From positions 1 through 64,000 of the forward strand of contig JAJYJH010000003.1 of assembly GCA_021789695.1 (NCBI GenBank): a stretch of DNA of 64,000 nucleotides. Direction: 5' to 3'. This document shows, piece by piece, positions 16,166 through 24,209 of the stretch. The stretch is from a bacterium (lineage in GTDB: Bacteria; Elusimicrobiota; Elusimicrobia; Elusimicrobiales; UBA9959). The position numbers were made by a program, and so were the translations under genes. The stretch's first letter is position 1. Each line of letters starts with the position of its first letter. The notes below the pieces were generated by a model. The model saw only the letters and a program-made list of their open reading frames with translations, was not told the origin of the DNA and searched no databases.

Positions 16166-17197
16166 ATGAAAGCCATAACGAAGACCTCTAAATCCCGCGG
16201 CGCGGCGTACCGCGACGCCGAGGTGCCGGAGACGCCCAGGGACGGGCTGTTGATACGCGTCACGGCGGCTTCAATCGGCCCTGGAGACCTGGCCGTGTAC
16301 AATTCCGCGGGGCCGGACGGCGCCCCGCCTTTCCTGCCTTTCGTCTTCGGCCAGGAATTTTGCGGCGAGGTGGTGCAGATAGGAGCCCAGGCCAAAGGCT
16401 TCGATAAGGGCGACTTCGTCTCGGTGGAATCGCATATCTTCTGCGGAGTCTGCGGACAGTGCCGCAACGACCAGCGGCACATATGCCGGGACCTCAGGGT
16501 GATAGGACGCGACGTGCCTGGCGGCCTGGCGGAATACGCGGCGGTCCCTGCGCGCTGCGCGTGGAAGCACACAGACGATTCGCTCAAGGACATCGGGGCC
16601 GTAATGGCCCCTTTCGGCAGCGCCGTGCATGCCGTGCTGTCGGAGGACCTCGTCGGCCGCAGTGTGGTCATCTCGGGGAACGCTCCGCACGGACTTTTCG
16701 CCGCCGGCATAGCGAGGGCTGCCGGCGCCAAGCGGGTCATCGCTCTGGACCCTTCCCCATACCGCCGGGCCCTCGCGCTTAAGCTGGGTGCCTCCACGGC
16801 GCTGGACCCGGCGGACACGGACTGCCTTTCCCGGCTCTCCCGGCTCTGTCAGGATGGCGTCGACACTGTCATAGAGATGAGCGGCAGCCCGCGCTCGGTG
16901 GCGCTGGGTCTCAAGGCGCTGCGCCCCGGCGGACGCATGGTCGCCTTCGGACTGCCAGCCGAGAACCTGGACTTGGACTACGCAGGAGACATCGTCAAGC
17001 GAGGTCTGAGGCTGGAGGGCATCTCCGGGCGCGAGATCTTCCGCAGCTGGTACAAGATGGAGAGCCTGCTCAAGTCCGGCGCAGTTAACCCGCGTCCGGC
17101 GATAACGCACCATTTCAAGTTCAAGGACTTCAAGAAGGCCTTCGACCTGATAAATTCAAAGGAAAAGAAATGCGGCAAGATAATTCTGACCCCGTGA
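16166..17197 (+). CDS. Threonine-dehydrogenase-like MDR protein lacking catalytic zinc ligands
   Basis: The 343-residue medium-chain dehydrogenase aligns without large gaps to E. coli L-threonine 3-dehydrogenase, with WYKMESLLKSG and THHFKFKDFKKAFD near the end. It lies 20 nt upstream of kbl, the classical tdh-kbl order (threonine to 2-amino-3-ketobutyrate). The structural zinc cysteines are intact (C92, C95, C98, C106). The catalytic zinc site is not: the position of E. coli Cys38 is Gly38, Thr40 is Gly40, His43 is Ala43 and His63 is Gln63; Glu64 remains. Rossmann segment VVISGNAPHGLFAAGIA is near 172, with altered glycines. An SD (AAGGAG) precedes ATG. It may have lost or changed chemistry. 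Confidence 0.8.
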   Translation: MKAITKTSKSRGAAYRDAEVPETPRDGLLIRVTAASIGPGDLAVYNSAGPDGAPPFLPFVFGQEFCGEVVQIGAQAKGFDKGDFVSVESHIFCGVCGQCRNDQRHICRDLRVIGRDVPGGLAEYAAVPARCAWKHTDDSLKDIGAVMAPFGSAVHAVLSEDLVGRSVVISGNAPHGLFAAGIARAAGAKRVIALDPSPYRRALALKLGASTALDPADTDCLSRLSRLCQDGVDTVIEMSGSPRSVALGLKALRPGGRMVAFGLPAENLDLDYAGDIVKRGLRLEGISGREIFRSWYKMESLLKSGAVNPRPAITHHFKFKDFKKAFDLINSKEKKCGKIILTP

Positions 17198-17217
17198 GGG
17201 GCGCAAGGAGAGAACAC

Positions 17218-18414
17218 ATGCTAACAACTTTCGACACGTTGAAGTTCGCGGACGAGGAGATCGCGGCTCTCAAAAAGGAAAACCGATTCATACAGCCCCG
17301 CGTGCTGCAGTCCGCGCAGGCGCCGGTCTCGGTGATAGACGGCAAGGAGGTCGTCAACCTGACCTCGAACAACTACCTGGCGCTGGCCGATCACCCAAAG
17401 GTCAAGAAGGCGGCCATAGAGGCAATTAAGAAGTACGGCGTAGGGTCGGCCGCCGTGCGCACCATCATCGGGACGATGTCCCTGCACACGGAGCTCGAGG
17501 AGAAGTTCGCGGCGTTCAAGCACGCCGAGGCCTCAATCCTGTTCCAGTCCGGCTTCACGTCCAACGTCGCGGTCTGCCAGTCGCTGATGTCGTCCGAGCA
17601 GGACCTGCTTATCTCTGACGAGCTGAACCACGCCTCTATCATAGACGGCGCGCGTCTGGCCAAGGCCCCGCGCAAGATCTACCGCCACAAGGATATAAAG
17701 CACCTGACCGAGATACTGGAATCCCCGGAGGCCAGGACGGCCCGCCGGAAGATGATTGTCACCGACGGCGTCTTCTCTATGGACGGAGACATAGCCGACT
17801 TAGACCAGGTCGTGGAGGTCGCGCACCGTTACGGTGCGTTTGTGATGGTGGACGACGCTCACGCCAGCGGCGTTATAGGGAAGGAGGGACGCGGCACTGT
17901 CAGCCACTTCAGCTTGGACGGCAAGGTGGAGATCCAGATAGGCACTCTCTCCAAGGCCTTCGCCGCCGTGGGAGGCTACGCCGCCACTACGAGAAGCCTG
18001 CGCGACTACCTGGGTTCGGTGGCCAGGCCCTTCCTGTTCTCCAGCTCCCAGCCGCCGTCTGTGGCCGCCACCTGCATAGAGGTTCTGGACATCCTGCTGA
18101 ACGAGCCCAAGTATCTCAAGAGCCTCTGGGACAACACCGCCTTCTTTAAAGAGGAGCTCAAGAAGGCAGGTTTCGATACCGGCGGGTCGGTCACGCCTAT
18201 AACTCCGGTGATGGTTGGCGACATGGACAAAGCCAAGGCGCTTTCCGCCAGGCTCTTCGAGGAGGGAGTCTTCGCGCTGCCGCTGGGCTTCCCGACGGTG
18301 CCGAAGGGCAAGGAGCGTCTGCGCACGATAGTGACCGCCGGCCACAGGCTGAAGGACCTCAAGTTCGCGGTGGAGAAGTTCCGGAAGGCGGGCAGAGAAC
18401 TCGGAATTATCTAA
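17218..18414 (+). CDS. kbl: Glycine C-acetyltransferase (2-amino-3-ketobutyrate CoA ligase)
   Basis: The 398-residue PLP enzyme of the alpha-oxoamine synthase family would cleave 2-amino-3-ketobutyrate with CoA to glycine and acetyl-CoA, or run in reverse. SNNYLALADHP (about 48), the Gly-rich GVGSAAVRTIIGTMSLHTELE, VDDAHASGVIG (PLP-ring Asp/His) and GTLSKAFAAVGGY (Schiff-base Lys near 243) are present. ATG at 17218 has AAGGAGAG upstream. An in-frame ATG at 17170 lies inside the preceding gene. BioF and serine palmitoyltransferase are relatives, but the Tdh-like neighbour favours Kbl. It is followed by a bidirectional terminator. Confidence 0.88.
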   Translation: MLTTFDTLKFADEEIAALKKENRFIQPRVLQSAQAPVSVIDGKEVVNLTSNNYLALADHPKVKKAAIEAIKKYGVGSAAVRTIIGTMSLHTELEEKFAAFKHAEASILFQSGFTSNVAVCQSLMSSEQDLLISDELNHASIIDGARLAKAPRKIYRHKDIKHLTEILESPEARTARRKMIVTDGVFSMDGDIADLDQVVEVAHRYGAFVMVDDAHASGVIGKEGRGTVSHFSLDGKVEIQIGTLSKAFAAVGGYAATTRSLRDYLGSVARPFLFSSSQPPSVAATCIEVLDILLNEPKYLKSLWDNTAFFKEELKKAGFDTGGSVTPITPVMVGDMDKAKALSARLFEEGVFALPLGFPTVPKGKERLRTIVTAGHRLKDLKFAVEKFRKAGRELGII

Positions 18415-18435
18415 GCCGCTCCGCTCCGGGAGACG

Positions 18436-18466
18436 AAAAGCCCCGGCTTCAGGGCCGGGGCTTTTT
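18436..18466. terminator. Bidirectional terminator between kbl and GH84 gene
   Basis: AAAAGCCCCGGC pairs with GCCGGGGCTTTTT around a 6-nt loop, with A/T tracts on both sides. It can end the plus-strand kbl transcript and the minus-strand GH84 transcript. Confidence 0.88.
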
Positions 18467-18487
18467 AACGTCCCGCCGAAGCGCGGA

Positions 18488-19576
18488 TCACTGCGACAGT
18501 ATGCGTTCCTTCGTTACTCTGTACCGGCCAGCGAGCCAGTCTAGCACTTCATGCGCCGCGCGGACGGTATCGTTCTCCCTTGTCTCCAGGAAGGCGGAGT
18601 AATCGTCCCTCAGCGAGGCCTTCTCCTCTTCGGTCAACGCGTCCAGGCCCCTGTCCGCAAAAGCGGCCAAGTCGCGTTCCAGTAGTTCCGCCATGCCGCC
18701 GCAGGTCGCGGCCCTGGCAGCTTTCCGGAAAGCTTTCTGCGGGTCATAAGCCGCGCCCTCCCGGCGGGCCTCGGCCAGCGTCAGCAGCGGAATCCTGGAA
18801 AGCGCGGCCTGGTTCATCGGATTGACAGCATGGCCGGATAGCAGGTCCCACATCCCGGATGGGCGGCCGGTGAACGGGCGCAGATGCAGGAAGCCGCACA
18901 TCCGCGGCCCGTCGTTTACCGGGTAGTTGTCCCACAGGAACGGCCTGCGTCCCAACTTCCGCCCAGCCTCCGCCAAGTGTTCCTGGGTATAGGAGGGAGA
19001 ACAGACCTGCTCGCCGGTCCAGAACACCGAGACCCCTGGCGGCAGATGTTCGTTGAGCGTTTCAAAATAGCCCTCCGGCATCTTGCCGAAAAGGCGTTCC
19101 AGCGCCGGGTCGTCGGAGTAGTAGGTAGGGCAGAACAGAACCTGCTTCGCGCGCGAGCGGGCGGCCATCCAAGCGACCACCTCGGCCTGGCGCTCGGCCA
19201 GTCCGGGCAGATCGCCCCTCATGTCGTCCATAAGCACGCAGAGTTTAGCGGCGCCTGTGCGGTTAAAGACCTCAAGCCTTGACTGCAGAAGTTTCTTGGC
19301 CGCTGAGTCGAACGGCGAGAGATATATCTCGTAAGGGCTAAAGCCGACCCCGAACTCAACGCCCGCTGAACGGAACTGCCCGGCCAGGCGCGTCATTTTT
19401 TCTTCGTGCGCCTTAGGGAAAGGCTCGCGCCACTTCCTGCGCAGGTACGGGTCGCCCTTCGGGGCGTAGATGTAAAATGAGAAGCCGTGCTTCCCTAGGA
19501 ACGCGGCATAGTCTGCGCGCTCGCCCCAACTCCACGGCTGACCGTAGAAGCCTTCTATGACTCCGAGCTGCGTCAT
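18488..19576 (-). CDS. Glycoside hydrolase family 84-like beta-N-acetylglucosaminidase
   Basis: The 362-residue protein starts GVIEGFYGQPWSWGER, the GH84 (O-GlcNAcase/NagJ) opening. The catalytic Asp pair is in LCVLMDDMRGD (about 113-123). FCPTYYSD and FLWDNYPVNDGPR (substrate Asp/Asn) follow as in GH84. The mechanism uses the substrate acetamido group. There is no signal peptide, so it may act on imported GlcNAc-containing sugars. It begins 1 nt after the TPR-like gene stop. Other hexosamine enzymes here (GH3 at 34.3 kb) point to amino-sugar salvage. Confidence 0.85.
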   Translation of the reverse strand: MTQLGVIEGFYGQPWSWGERADYAAFLGKHGFSFYIYAPKGDPYLRRKWREPFPKAHEEKMTRLAGQFRSAGVEFGVGFSPYEIYLSPFDSAAKKLLQSRLEVFNRTGAAKLCVLMDDMRGDLPGLAERQAEVVAWMAARSRAKQVLFCPTYYSDDPALERLFGKMPEGYFETLNEHLPPGVSVFWTGEQVCSPSYTQEHLAEAGRKLGRRPFLWDNYPVNDGPRMCGFLHLRPFTGRPSGMWDLLSGHAVNPMNQAALSRIPLLTLAEARREGAAYDPQKAFRKAARAATCGGMAELLERDLAAFADRGLDALTEEEKASLRDDYSAFLETRENDTVRAAHEVLDWLAGRYRVTKERILSQ

Positions 19577-19577
19577 A

Positions 19578-20963
19578 TCAGAACTTCCCCGCCGCGATCC
19601 TCGCGACCCGGCCGGCGGCCTTGCGGAACTCGCCAGAACCCGGGTAGAGGTCCATTATCTTATGGAAGTACCAGTTGGCCTTTCCCGAGTTTTTTTGTTC
19701 GTAGAAGAGCTCCCCCGCCTGGTAAAGCGCCTTGGGGGCTTCCGGGCTGGCGCTGTAGTCGGAAGCTATCCGGTCGTACATCTTCACCTCCCCGTCGGAA
19801 TTCTTAAGGTCTTTTCGGTATATCTTTGCCGCCAGTTCCAGAGCGTTCAGGCCCCGGCCGTCCTTGTAATTGTCGGCTAGGCGGTTAAGCGCGTCCACTG
19901 CCTCCTGGTATTTATCCAGTTTGTCGCGCAACACGCGCGCTTCCGAGACGTAAGCCTTGTAGGCTTCCGGTTTCTGCGGGTACAGCGCGATAATCTTCTC
20001 ATAAGTCCGCACGGCCAGGTCGTATTTTTTTCTTTTTTCAGCCAGCTCCGGCAGGCGCTGATAGGAAGCCCAGGCCTCGCCCGTGCCAGGGAACGAGGCG
20101 GCGATGTCCTCGTAGACGTCTATGGCCCGGTCGTACTTCTTGAGCTTGTAGGAAAGCGTGTCCGCCAGCGCCAGTTTCGCCGCCGCCATGAGCGGGCTGG
20201 AAGGGTAGAGCTTCGCCATTTCCTCGTAGACAAGCGAGGCGGCCAGGAACCTGCCGTTCAGTTCGTCCAGAGAGGCCAGGGACATGCGAAGCACGTCGTT
20301 GCCGGGATAGTCGGGGAACCTGTCGAAGAAATAGCGGTATTCTTTCAGGAGGGGTTTGTAATAGGCCTCGCCGGCGCGCTCGGAGAGCTTTTTCAGCAGG
20401 CCGGCCAGGTTAAAATCCGGAGCCGCCGTGGCGGGCGCGGAGGAAGCGTCCTCAAGCGCCGCGCGAGTCCTCTTGTCGCCTTTTTTCGCCAGTATCCCCT
20501 CGAAAAACTTCCTGGCCTCCGCCGCGCCGTCCGCTCCGGGATAGAGCTGAAAATATTTAAGCAAATCCACCAGCGCGAACCTGTGGCAGCCCAGTTCCTC
20601 GTGAATCATGGCTTTCAGCATCTGGGCGTCCGGGGCCGCCGAATAGGAGGGATACCGGTCCAGCCAGTCGTCCAGTTCCGGCAGCACCAGCTTGAGCGTG
20701 TCCTCGTCCTTAGAGGAACCCGCCTCCTTCAGAAAAGACCATTCGGCTCCCGGCCCGCCGGAATGCCCGCCCCATACGGGAATCATCGGAACCGACCGGA
20801 TATCCTCTGCCGGAGAGGCGGCCGCATTCCCGGGAACGGTCTTGACGGAGATTACCGCGGCCACGCCGCTGCCGTCAGAGACCGCGAAAGCCCGCTGACA
20901 AAGCGCCGCGCAACAGAATGCCGACAGCCCTGCCGCCGCGGCGAGTTTGAGCATCTCACGCAT
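19578..20963 (-). CDS. Periplasmic/outer-membrane TPR-repeat protein
   Basis: The 461-residue protein has a Sec signal peptide (about 1-28, AAAGLSAFCCAALCQRAFA). A long series of helical TPR-like units runs from about residue 90 to 455. Repeated patterns of the kind 'A...YE.ia..yP.s..A..A...la' occur at least six times (for example YEKIIALYPQKPEAYKAY and YFHKIMDLYPGSGEF). The spacing resembles BamD/CpoB/YbgF-type repeats that scaffold envelope complexes. ATG at 20963 follows a GGAG-like SD. It lies 61 nt after the BMC operon; a shared transcript is possible but a functional link is not evident. Confidence 0.7.
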   Translation of the reverse strand: MREMLKLAAAAGLSAFCCAALCQRAFAVSDGSGVAAVISVKTVPGNAAASPAEDIRSVPMIPVWGGHSGGPGAEWSFLKEAGSSKDEDTLKLVLPELDDWLDRYPSYSAAPDAQMLKAMIHEELGCHRFALVDLLKYFQLYPGADGAAEARKFFEGILAKKGDKRTRAALEDASSAPATAAPDFNLAGLLKKLSERAGEAYYKPLLKEYRYFFDRFPDYPGNDVLRMSLASLDELNGRFLAASLVYEEMAKLYPSSPLMAAAKLALADTLSYKLKKYDRAIDVYEDIAASFPGTGEAWASYQRLPELAEKRKKYDLAVRTYEKIIALYPQKPEAYKAYVSEARVLRDKLDKYQEAVDALNRLADNYKDGRGLNALELAAKIYRKDLKNSDGEVKMYDRIASDYSASPEAPKALYQAGELFYEQKNSGKANWYFHKIMDLYPGSGEFRKAAGRVARIAAGKF

Positions 20964-21024
20964 ATTCCGAATCGCTCCGTATTGGCGGGCCGCCGGGCCG
21001 GCCCTCCCGCAATCCCCCAGGGTG

Positions 21025-21273
21025 TCAGTTCCTGACCACATCGACGCCTTCGTAGTCCAGCCAATCCATGGAAAGCGGGCTGAGAATGGCGTCGGCGGGC
21101 ACCGTCACGGTCCTGGAGCCGGGCCTGTATAGCCTGCGCAGTTCCAGGTCGCTCAGAAACACCTTTTTCCTGAGCCCCGGTACTTTCCTGGCTGCGGGCA
21201 TGGCGCGGTCTTCCCCGCGCCCCCGGGAAAGGTGCGCAAAGATAAGGTCTTCTACCGCGCCCTTGGTCAACAT
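21025..21273 (-). CDS. Small BMC-locus protein with EutT/PduM N-terminal-like motif
   Basis: The 82-residue protein has VFLSDLELRRLYRPGSRTV followed by VPADAILSPLSMDWLDYEGVDVV. This matches the short 'ltp.A.d.l...gi.i' module at the start of EutT adenosyltransferases and in PduM-like proteins encoded in other BMC loci. It has none of the EutT catalytic region, so cobalamin adenosylation is not suggested. A structural or assembly role like PduM is the better guess. It lies 27 nt after the BMC-H gene and is the last clear gene of the BMC operon. Confidence 0.55.
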   Translation of the reverse strand: MLTKGAVEDLIFAHLSRGRGEDRAMPAARKVPGLRKKVFLSDLELRRLYRPGSRTVTVPADAILSPLSMDWLDYEGVDVVRN

Positions 21274-21300
21274 CCGGCCGCTCCGCCGCCGTACCGCAGT

Positions 21301-21597
21301 TTAGGCGACCTTCACAGAGATCTTGGCCAGGTACTTGTCCAGATCGTCGGAGGGACGCGGTATCACGTGCATTCCGACGAGCTCTCCGACCTTCTGTGCG
21401 GCCGCCGCGCCTGCTTCTACGGCGGCGCGCACCGCGCCGACCTCGCCGGCGCACAGCGTGGTCATGTAGCCGGAGCCAATCTTCTCGTAGCCGAGCAGAC
21501 GTACCTTGGCCGCCTTGCTCATGGCGTCGGAGGCTTCAATCATGCCGATGAAGCCTTTGGTCTCTATCATGCCCAACGCTTCTTTAGGTTCAGACAT
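21301..21597 (-). CDS. BMC-H hexameric shell protein (copy 2)
   Basis: The 98-residue single BMC domain (Pf00936) begins [20 protein letters not shown] and contains the pore loop YEKIGSGYM, the PduA/PduJ-type Lys-Ile-Gly-Ser-Gly pore. It ends with [14 protein letters not shown]. Hexamers tile the facets of the shell and the small polar pore passes metabolites. Compared with copy 1 it has a few extra N-terminal residues (MSEPK) and a basic, shorter tail. An AAGGAGAAAG SD precedes ATG. It follows deoC by 28 nt. Confidence 0.96.
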   Translation of the reverse strand: MSEPKEALGMIETKGFIGMIEASDAMSKAAKVRLLGYEKIGSGYMTTLCAGEVGAVRAAVEAGAAAAQKVGELVGMHVIPRPSDDLDKYLAKISVKVA

Positions 21598-21625
21598 ATT
21601 CTTTCTCCTTAAGTTAGTTAGGAAA

Positions 21626-22606
21626 TCAATATTGCCCTTTGGCGGCTTCTCCGCCTGAAACTATCGCTATGCTGGCGCTCGTGCCAAGGCGGTTGGCGCC
21701 GGCCTTGATCATGGCCGCGGCGACCTCGGCGTTCTTGATGCCGCCGGAGGCCTTCACGCCCATCTCGGGGCCCACGGTCTCGCGCATCAGGGCCACGTCC
21801 TCTGGGGTGGCGCCGCCCGAGCCAAAGCCGGTGGAGGTCTTCACGAAGTCGGCCTGCGCCTGCTTTGACATCTTGCAGGCCCGTATCTTCTCGTCGCGGG
21901 TCAGGTAAGAAGTCTCGAGGATGACCTTCAGCACTTTGCCGCGGGTGGCCTCGCGCACGGCCTTTATGTCGTCGAGGACCAGCTGGTCGTTGCCGCTTTT
22001 CAGCGCGCCGATGTTAATGACCATGTCTATCTCCTCGGCGCCATTGGCTATGGCGTCGCGGGCCTCTATGGCCTTGACGGTCGGCGTCGTCGAGCCGAGC
22101 GGGAAGCCGATGACCGTGCAGACCTTCGCGCACGAGCCGCGCAGCAGACGGGCGGAGAGCGCGACATAGGCCGGGTTCACGCAGACGGACGCGAAGCCGA
22201 AGCGGCGCGCCTCTTCGCAGAGCTTGCCGATCTCCTCCTGCGTGGCGTTGGCCTTGAGCAAGGTATGGTCTATCATGCCGGCTATGGACGAACTGGCTGC
22301 GTTCGGATTGCAAAAACTTACGCGGTCGGCCGAGGCCTTTATCTGCTGCGGGGTATAGCTGTTCAGCGGGTTGCAACTCTGGCAGCTGGGACCGCAGGTA
22401 TTAGGTTCCAGGCGGCATTCGTCTCCGGAGCAAACCTTCTTTTCCTGGGCGCCCGGCTTGTTCACAAGCGGGTGCTGGAAGACCTTGCCGGCTGTGCCGA
22501 TGGAAACGGAGTCGCCGGGCATCTTGCGGGGAGCGGCGCCCCCCTCTTTCTCGCGCATTATTCTGGCCACCTCGGCCGCTATCTTCTTTATATCCTCTTC
22601 GTTCAT
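21626..22606 (-). CDS. deoC: Deoxyribose-phosphate aldolase with BMC encapsulation peptide and Cys-rich linker
   Basis: The 326-residue enzyme would split 2-deoxyribose-5-phosphate into glyceraldehyde-3-phosphate and acetaldehyde. The aldolase domain (about 107-326) has [17 protein letters not shown] and [11 protein letters not shown] with D194. VKTSTGFG holds the Schiff-base Lys K256 and VKASGGI holds K285. Typical bacterial DeoC is about 220-260 residues. The extra 105 N-terminal residues comprise an amphipathic helix (about 3-20, [15 protein letters not shown]) like the encapsulation peptides of AldDH and PduL. A linker then carries five cysteines (C59, C64, C71, C75, C78). It is 1 nt after the preceding pentamer gene. 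This is the signature enzyme of the compartment. Confidence 0.95.
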   Translation of the reverse strand: MNEEDIKKIAAEVARIMREKEGGAAPRKMPGDSVSIGTAGKVFQHPLVNKPGAQEKKVCSGDECRLEPNTCGPSCQSCNPLNSYTPQQIKASADRVSFCNPNAASSSIAGMIDHTLLKANATQEEIGKLCEEARRFGFASVCVNPAYVALSARLLRGSCAKVCTVIGFPLGSTTPTVKAIEARDAIANGAEEIDMVINIGALKSGNDQLVLDDIKAVREATRGKVLKVILETSYLTRDEKIRACKMSKQAQADFVKTSTGFGSGGATPEDVALMRETVGPEMGVKASGGIKNAEVAAAMIKAGANRLGTSASIAIVSGGEAAKGQY

Positions 22607-22607
22607 A

Positions 22608-22886
22608 TCATTTCTCCAGGTGTATCTTATCCACTATGCCGGCTATAACCGTGCGCACCGGCGCCTTCGGGTTCCTCAATATCTTGCGGGCGCTGCCGCC
22701 CTCATCCACTATCAGCACGGTGTCCCCCACGCCGGCGCCCTGGTTGCCGTCTAGCGCGAGCTGCGCCTCTCCGGAGAGCGTGCCGTCAGCCGGGCTCACG
22801 GGCTTCACCAGCAGCAACGTGGCGTTCTTCAGCCCCGCGTGCTTGCGGGTGGCCCAGACGTTCCCTATCACTTTGGCTACAAACAT
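22608..22886 (-). CDS. BMC-P pentameric vertex protein (copy 3)
   Basis: The 92-residue EutN/CcmL/PduN-family protein (Pf03319) begins [16 protein letters not shown] and carries LLLVKPVSP, the [18 protein letters not shown] loop and a C-terminal VIAGIVDKI strand. Pentamers cap the icosahedral vertices. The deoC ATG follows 1 nt after its stop. GGSAR is the canonical pentamer loop and makes this the most standard of the three copies. Confidence 0.95.
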   Translation of the reverse strand: MFVAKVIGNVWATRKHAGLKNATLLLVKPVSPADGTLSGEAQLALDGNQGAGVGDTVLIVDEGGSARKILRNPKAPVRTVIAGIVDKIHLEK

Positions 22887-22891
22887 AAAAT

Positions 22892-23188
22892 TCAGCCCAG
22901 CCTCTTGCCGTCTATGATGCCCACGATAGCCGCGTCCACCGGCGGCGGGTTGGACCGGGAGGCTGTCTCGCCCTCCCAGCCCTCGAAGGCCACTATGGCC
23001 TCGCGCGAGGCCACGAAGAAGACGGTCTCCCCCGCCCCCGCGCCCACGGTATCTCCGGCCACCAGCGGATCGCCGGACGGTTTATCGGTCTCCCAATCGA
23101 GAGGCTGGATAAGGAGCAGCGTCTTCTGCTCCAGCCCACAACAGTAGCGGGAGCAGAACACCCTTCCTATGATCTTGGCTTGTTTCAT
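22892..23188 (-). CDS. BMC-P pentameric vertex protein (copy 2)
   Basis: The 98-residue EutN/CcmL-family protein starts KQAKIIGRVFCSRYCCGLE, then LLLIQPLDW, VGAGAGETVFFVASREA and a C-terminal AAIVGIIDGKRL strand. The usual GGSAR loop reads ASREA and is followed by a longer acidic insertion (about 68-84). Three cysteines cluster near residues 12-17, absent from the other copies. It overlaps nothing and lies 5 nt before copy 3. Confidence 0.93.
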   Translation of the reverse strand: MKQAKIIGRVFCSRYCCGLEQKTLLLIQPLDWETDKPSGDPLVAGDTVGAGAGETVFFVASREAIVAFEGWEGETASRSNPPPVDAAIVGIIDGKRLG

Positions 23189-23195
23189 TCTCTTG

Positions 23196-23642
23196 CTAGC
23201 AGCAGCGCTGCTCTATGGCGGTTATCTTGTCGAGGCGCTTCTGGTACTTGCCGCCTTCGAACGGCGTGGAGAGCCACACCTTGAGCATCTCCTGCAGCGC
23301 CAACTCGCCGTGCGTCTTGCCGCCGAGGCACAGTACGTTGCAATCCTCGTGGGCCGCGGCGAAGCGCGCCGAAATCGTGTCGTAGGCGCCCACCGCGCGG
23401 ATGCCATGTATTTTGTTGGCGGCCAACGGCATGGCGCCGTTGAAGCCATCCACCAGCACGCCCTTGTCGAACTCGCGCTTGTGTACGGCCTCTCCGACAA
23501 GCAGCGCTATGTCCGGAAAGTCCACAGGCTCGGCCGAGTAACAGCCGAAATCCGTCACTTCGTGGCCGAGACCCTGCAGGAACTTCTTAAGCCTCTCCTT
23601 CGCCTCAAAACCCGAGTGGTCCGCGCCTATGACTATTCTCAT
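23196..23642 (-). CDS. rpiB: RpiB/LacA/LacB-family sugar-phosphate isomerase, catalytic Cys replaced by Asp
   Basis: The 148-residue protein aligns to E. coli RpiB end to end: GADHSGFEAK at the start, AANKIHGIRA, HEDCNVLCLGG and KITAIEQR at the end. RpiB interconverts ribose-5-P and ribulose-5-P. The active-site segment CGTGxG of E. coli is DGFNGA here, so Cys66 aligns with D65 and Thr68 with F67. The actinobacterial alternative Glu is also absent (Met). The phosphate-binding His in HEDCN and one Arg are kept. Inside the BMC operon, 8 nt after BMC-T, it probably handles a pentose phosphate upstream of DeoC. The exact reaction may differ from classical RpiB. No encapsulation helix is seen. Confidence 0.88.
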   Translation of the reverse strand: MRIVIGADHSGFEAKERLKKFLQGLGHEVTDFGCYSAEPVDFPDIALLVGEAVHKREFDKGVLVDGFNGAMPLAANKIHGIRAVGAYDTISARFAAAHEDCNVLCLGGKTHGELALQEMLKVWLSTPFEGGKYQKRLDKITAIEQRCC

Positions 23643-23650
23643 GCTGCCCC

Positions 23651-24199
23651 CTAGATAACCTCGCCTATATGCTCGTGGGCGTTAGAAATAACGATCCGGC
23701 TCACCACTGCCCCGTTGCCGACGGCCTTCACTCCGGCGGCCACGGCGGCGCGTACCGCGCCGGGCTCTCCGACCACGGTGAAATAGCCCTTGCCGCCTAT
23801 GCCCTTGCCGGTGTTCACCTCAGCCACGTGGACGTAGGCGGCCTTGGCGGCGGCGTCGGCGGCGAACAGCGCCGGCAGCGCTTCCTTCGTCTCGACGATC
23901 CCCACGGCTTCCAGCTTCTCCGGCTTAATCTTCTTGTTGAGCGCCGCCAACGCGCCGGCATGGATGTTGCGGATGATGTGGCGGGCGATGACGGTGTCGC
24001 CGGCTATCTCGGCGCCCTTCGCCAGCGAGGATTCCACCTCGCCTACCGGGCCGGAGATTACGACAATGTACTTGCCCTTGGAGATGGCCTGGTGCACCTC
24101 GGGCTTCACACCGGCGGCCTTGCACATCCCGTCAAGGGCCTCGATACCCTTGGCTATCGAGGAGGTCTCCATCAGTCCCACGGCTATGTTCGCCTGCAT
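23651..24199 (-). CDS. BMC-T tandem-domain trimeric shell protein without Fe-S cysteine
   Basis: The 182-residue protein has two fused BMC domains: about 5-88, starting AVGLMETSSIAKGIEALD, and about 95-180, starting EAVGIVETKEALPALFAADAA. It resembles PduT in layout. At the position of the PduT pore cysteine it has S40 (AISKGKY). It is therefore not expected to bind the central [4Fe-4S] cluster and may form a metabolite pore. It is encoded between aldehyde dehydrogenase and rpiB, with a good AAAGGAG SD. Confidence 0.93.
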   Translation of the reverse strand: MQANIAVGLMETSSIAKGIEALDGMCKAAGVKPEVHQAISKGKYIVVISGPVGEVESSLAKGAEIAGDTVIARHIIRNIHAGALAALNKKIKPEKLEAVGIVETKEALPALFAADAAAKAAYVHVAEVNTGKGIGGKGYFTVVGEPGAVRAAVAAGVKAVGNGAVVSRIVISNAHEHIGEVI

Positions 24200-24209
24200 A
24201 AAAACTCCT

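Noticed and set aside
16066-16818. Longer DUF4912 reading frame to 16818 or 16176
   Set aside because: It would run antisense through the Tdh-like gene or overlap its start, and cross the promoter. ATG 16065 gives a normal DUF4912 domain.
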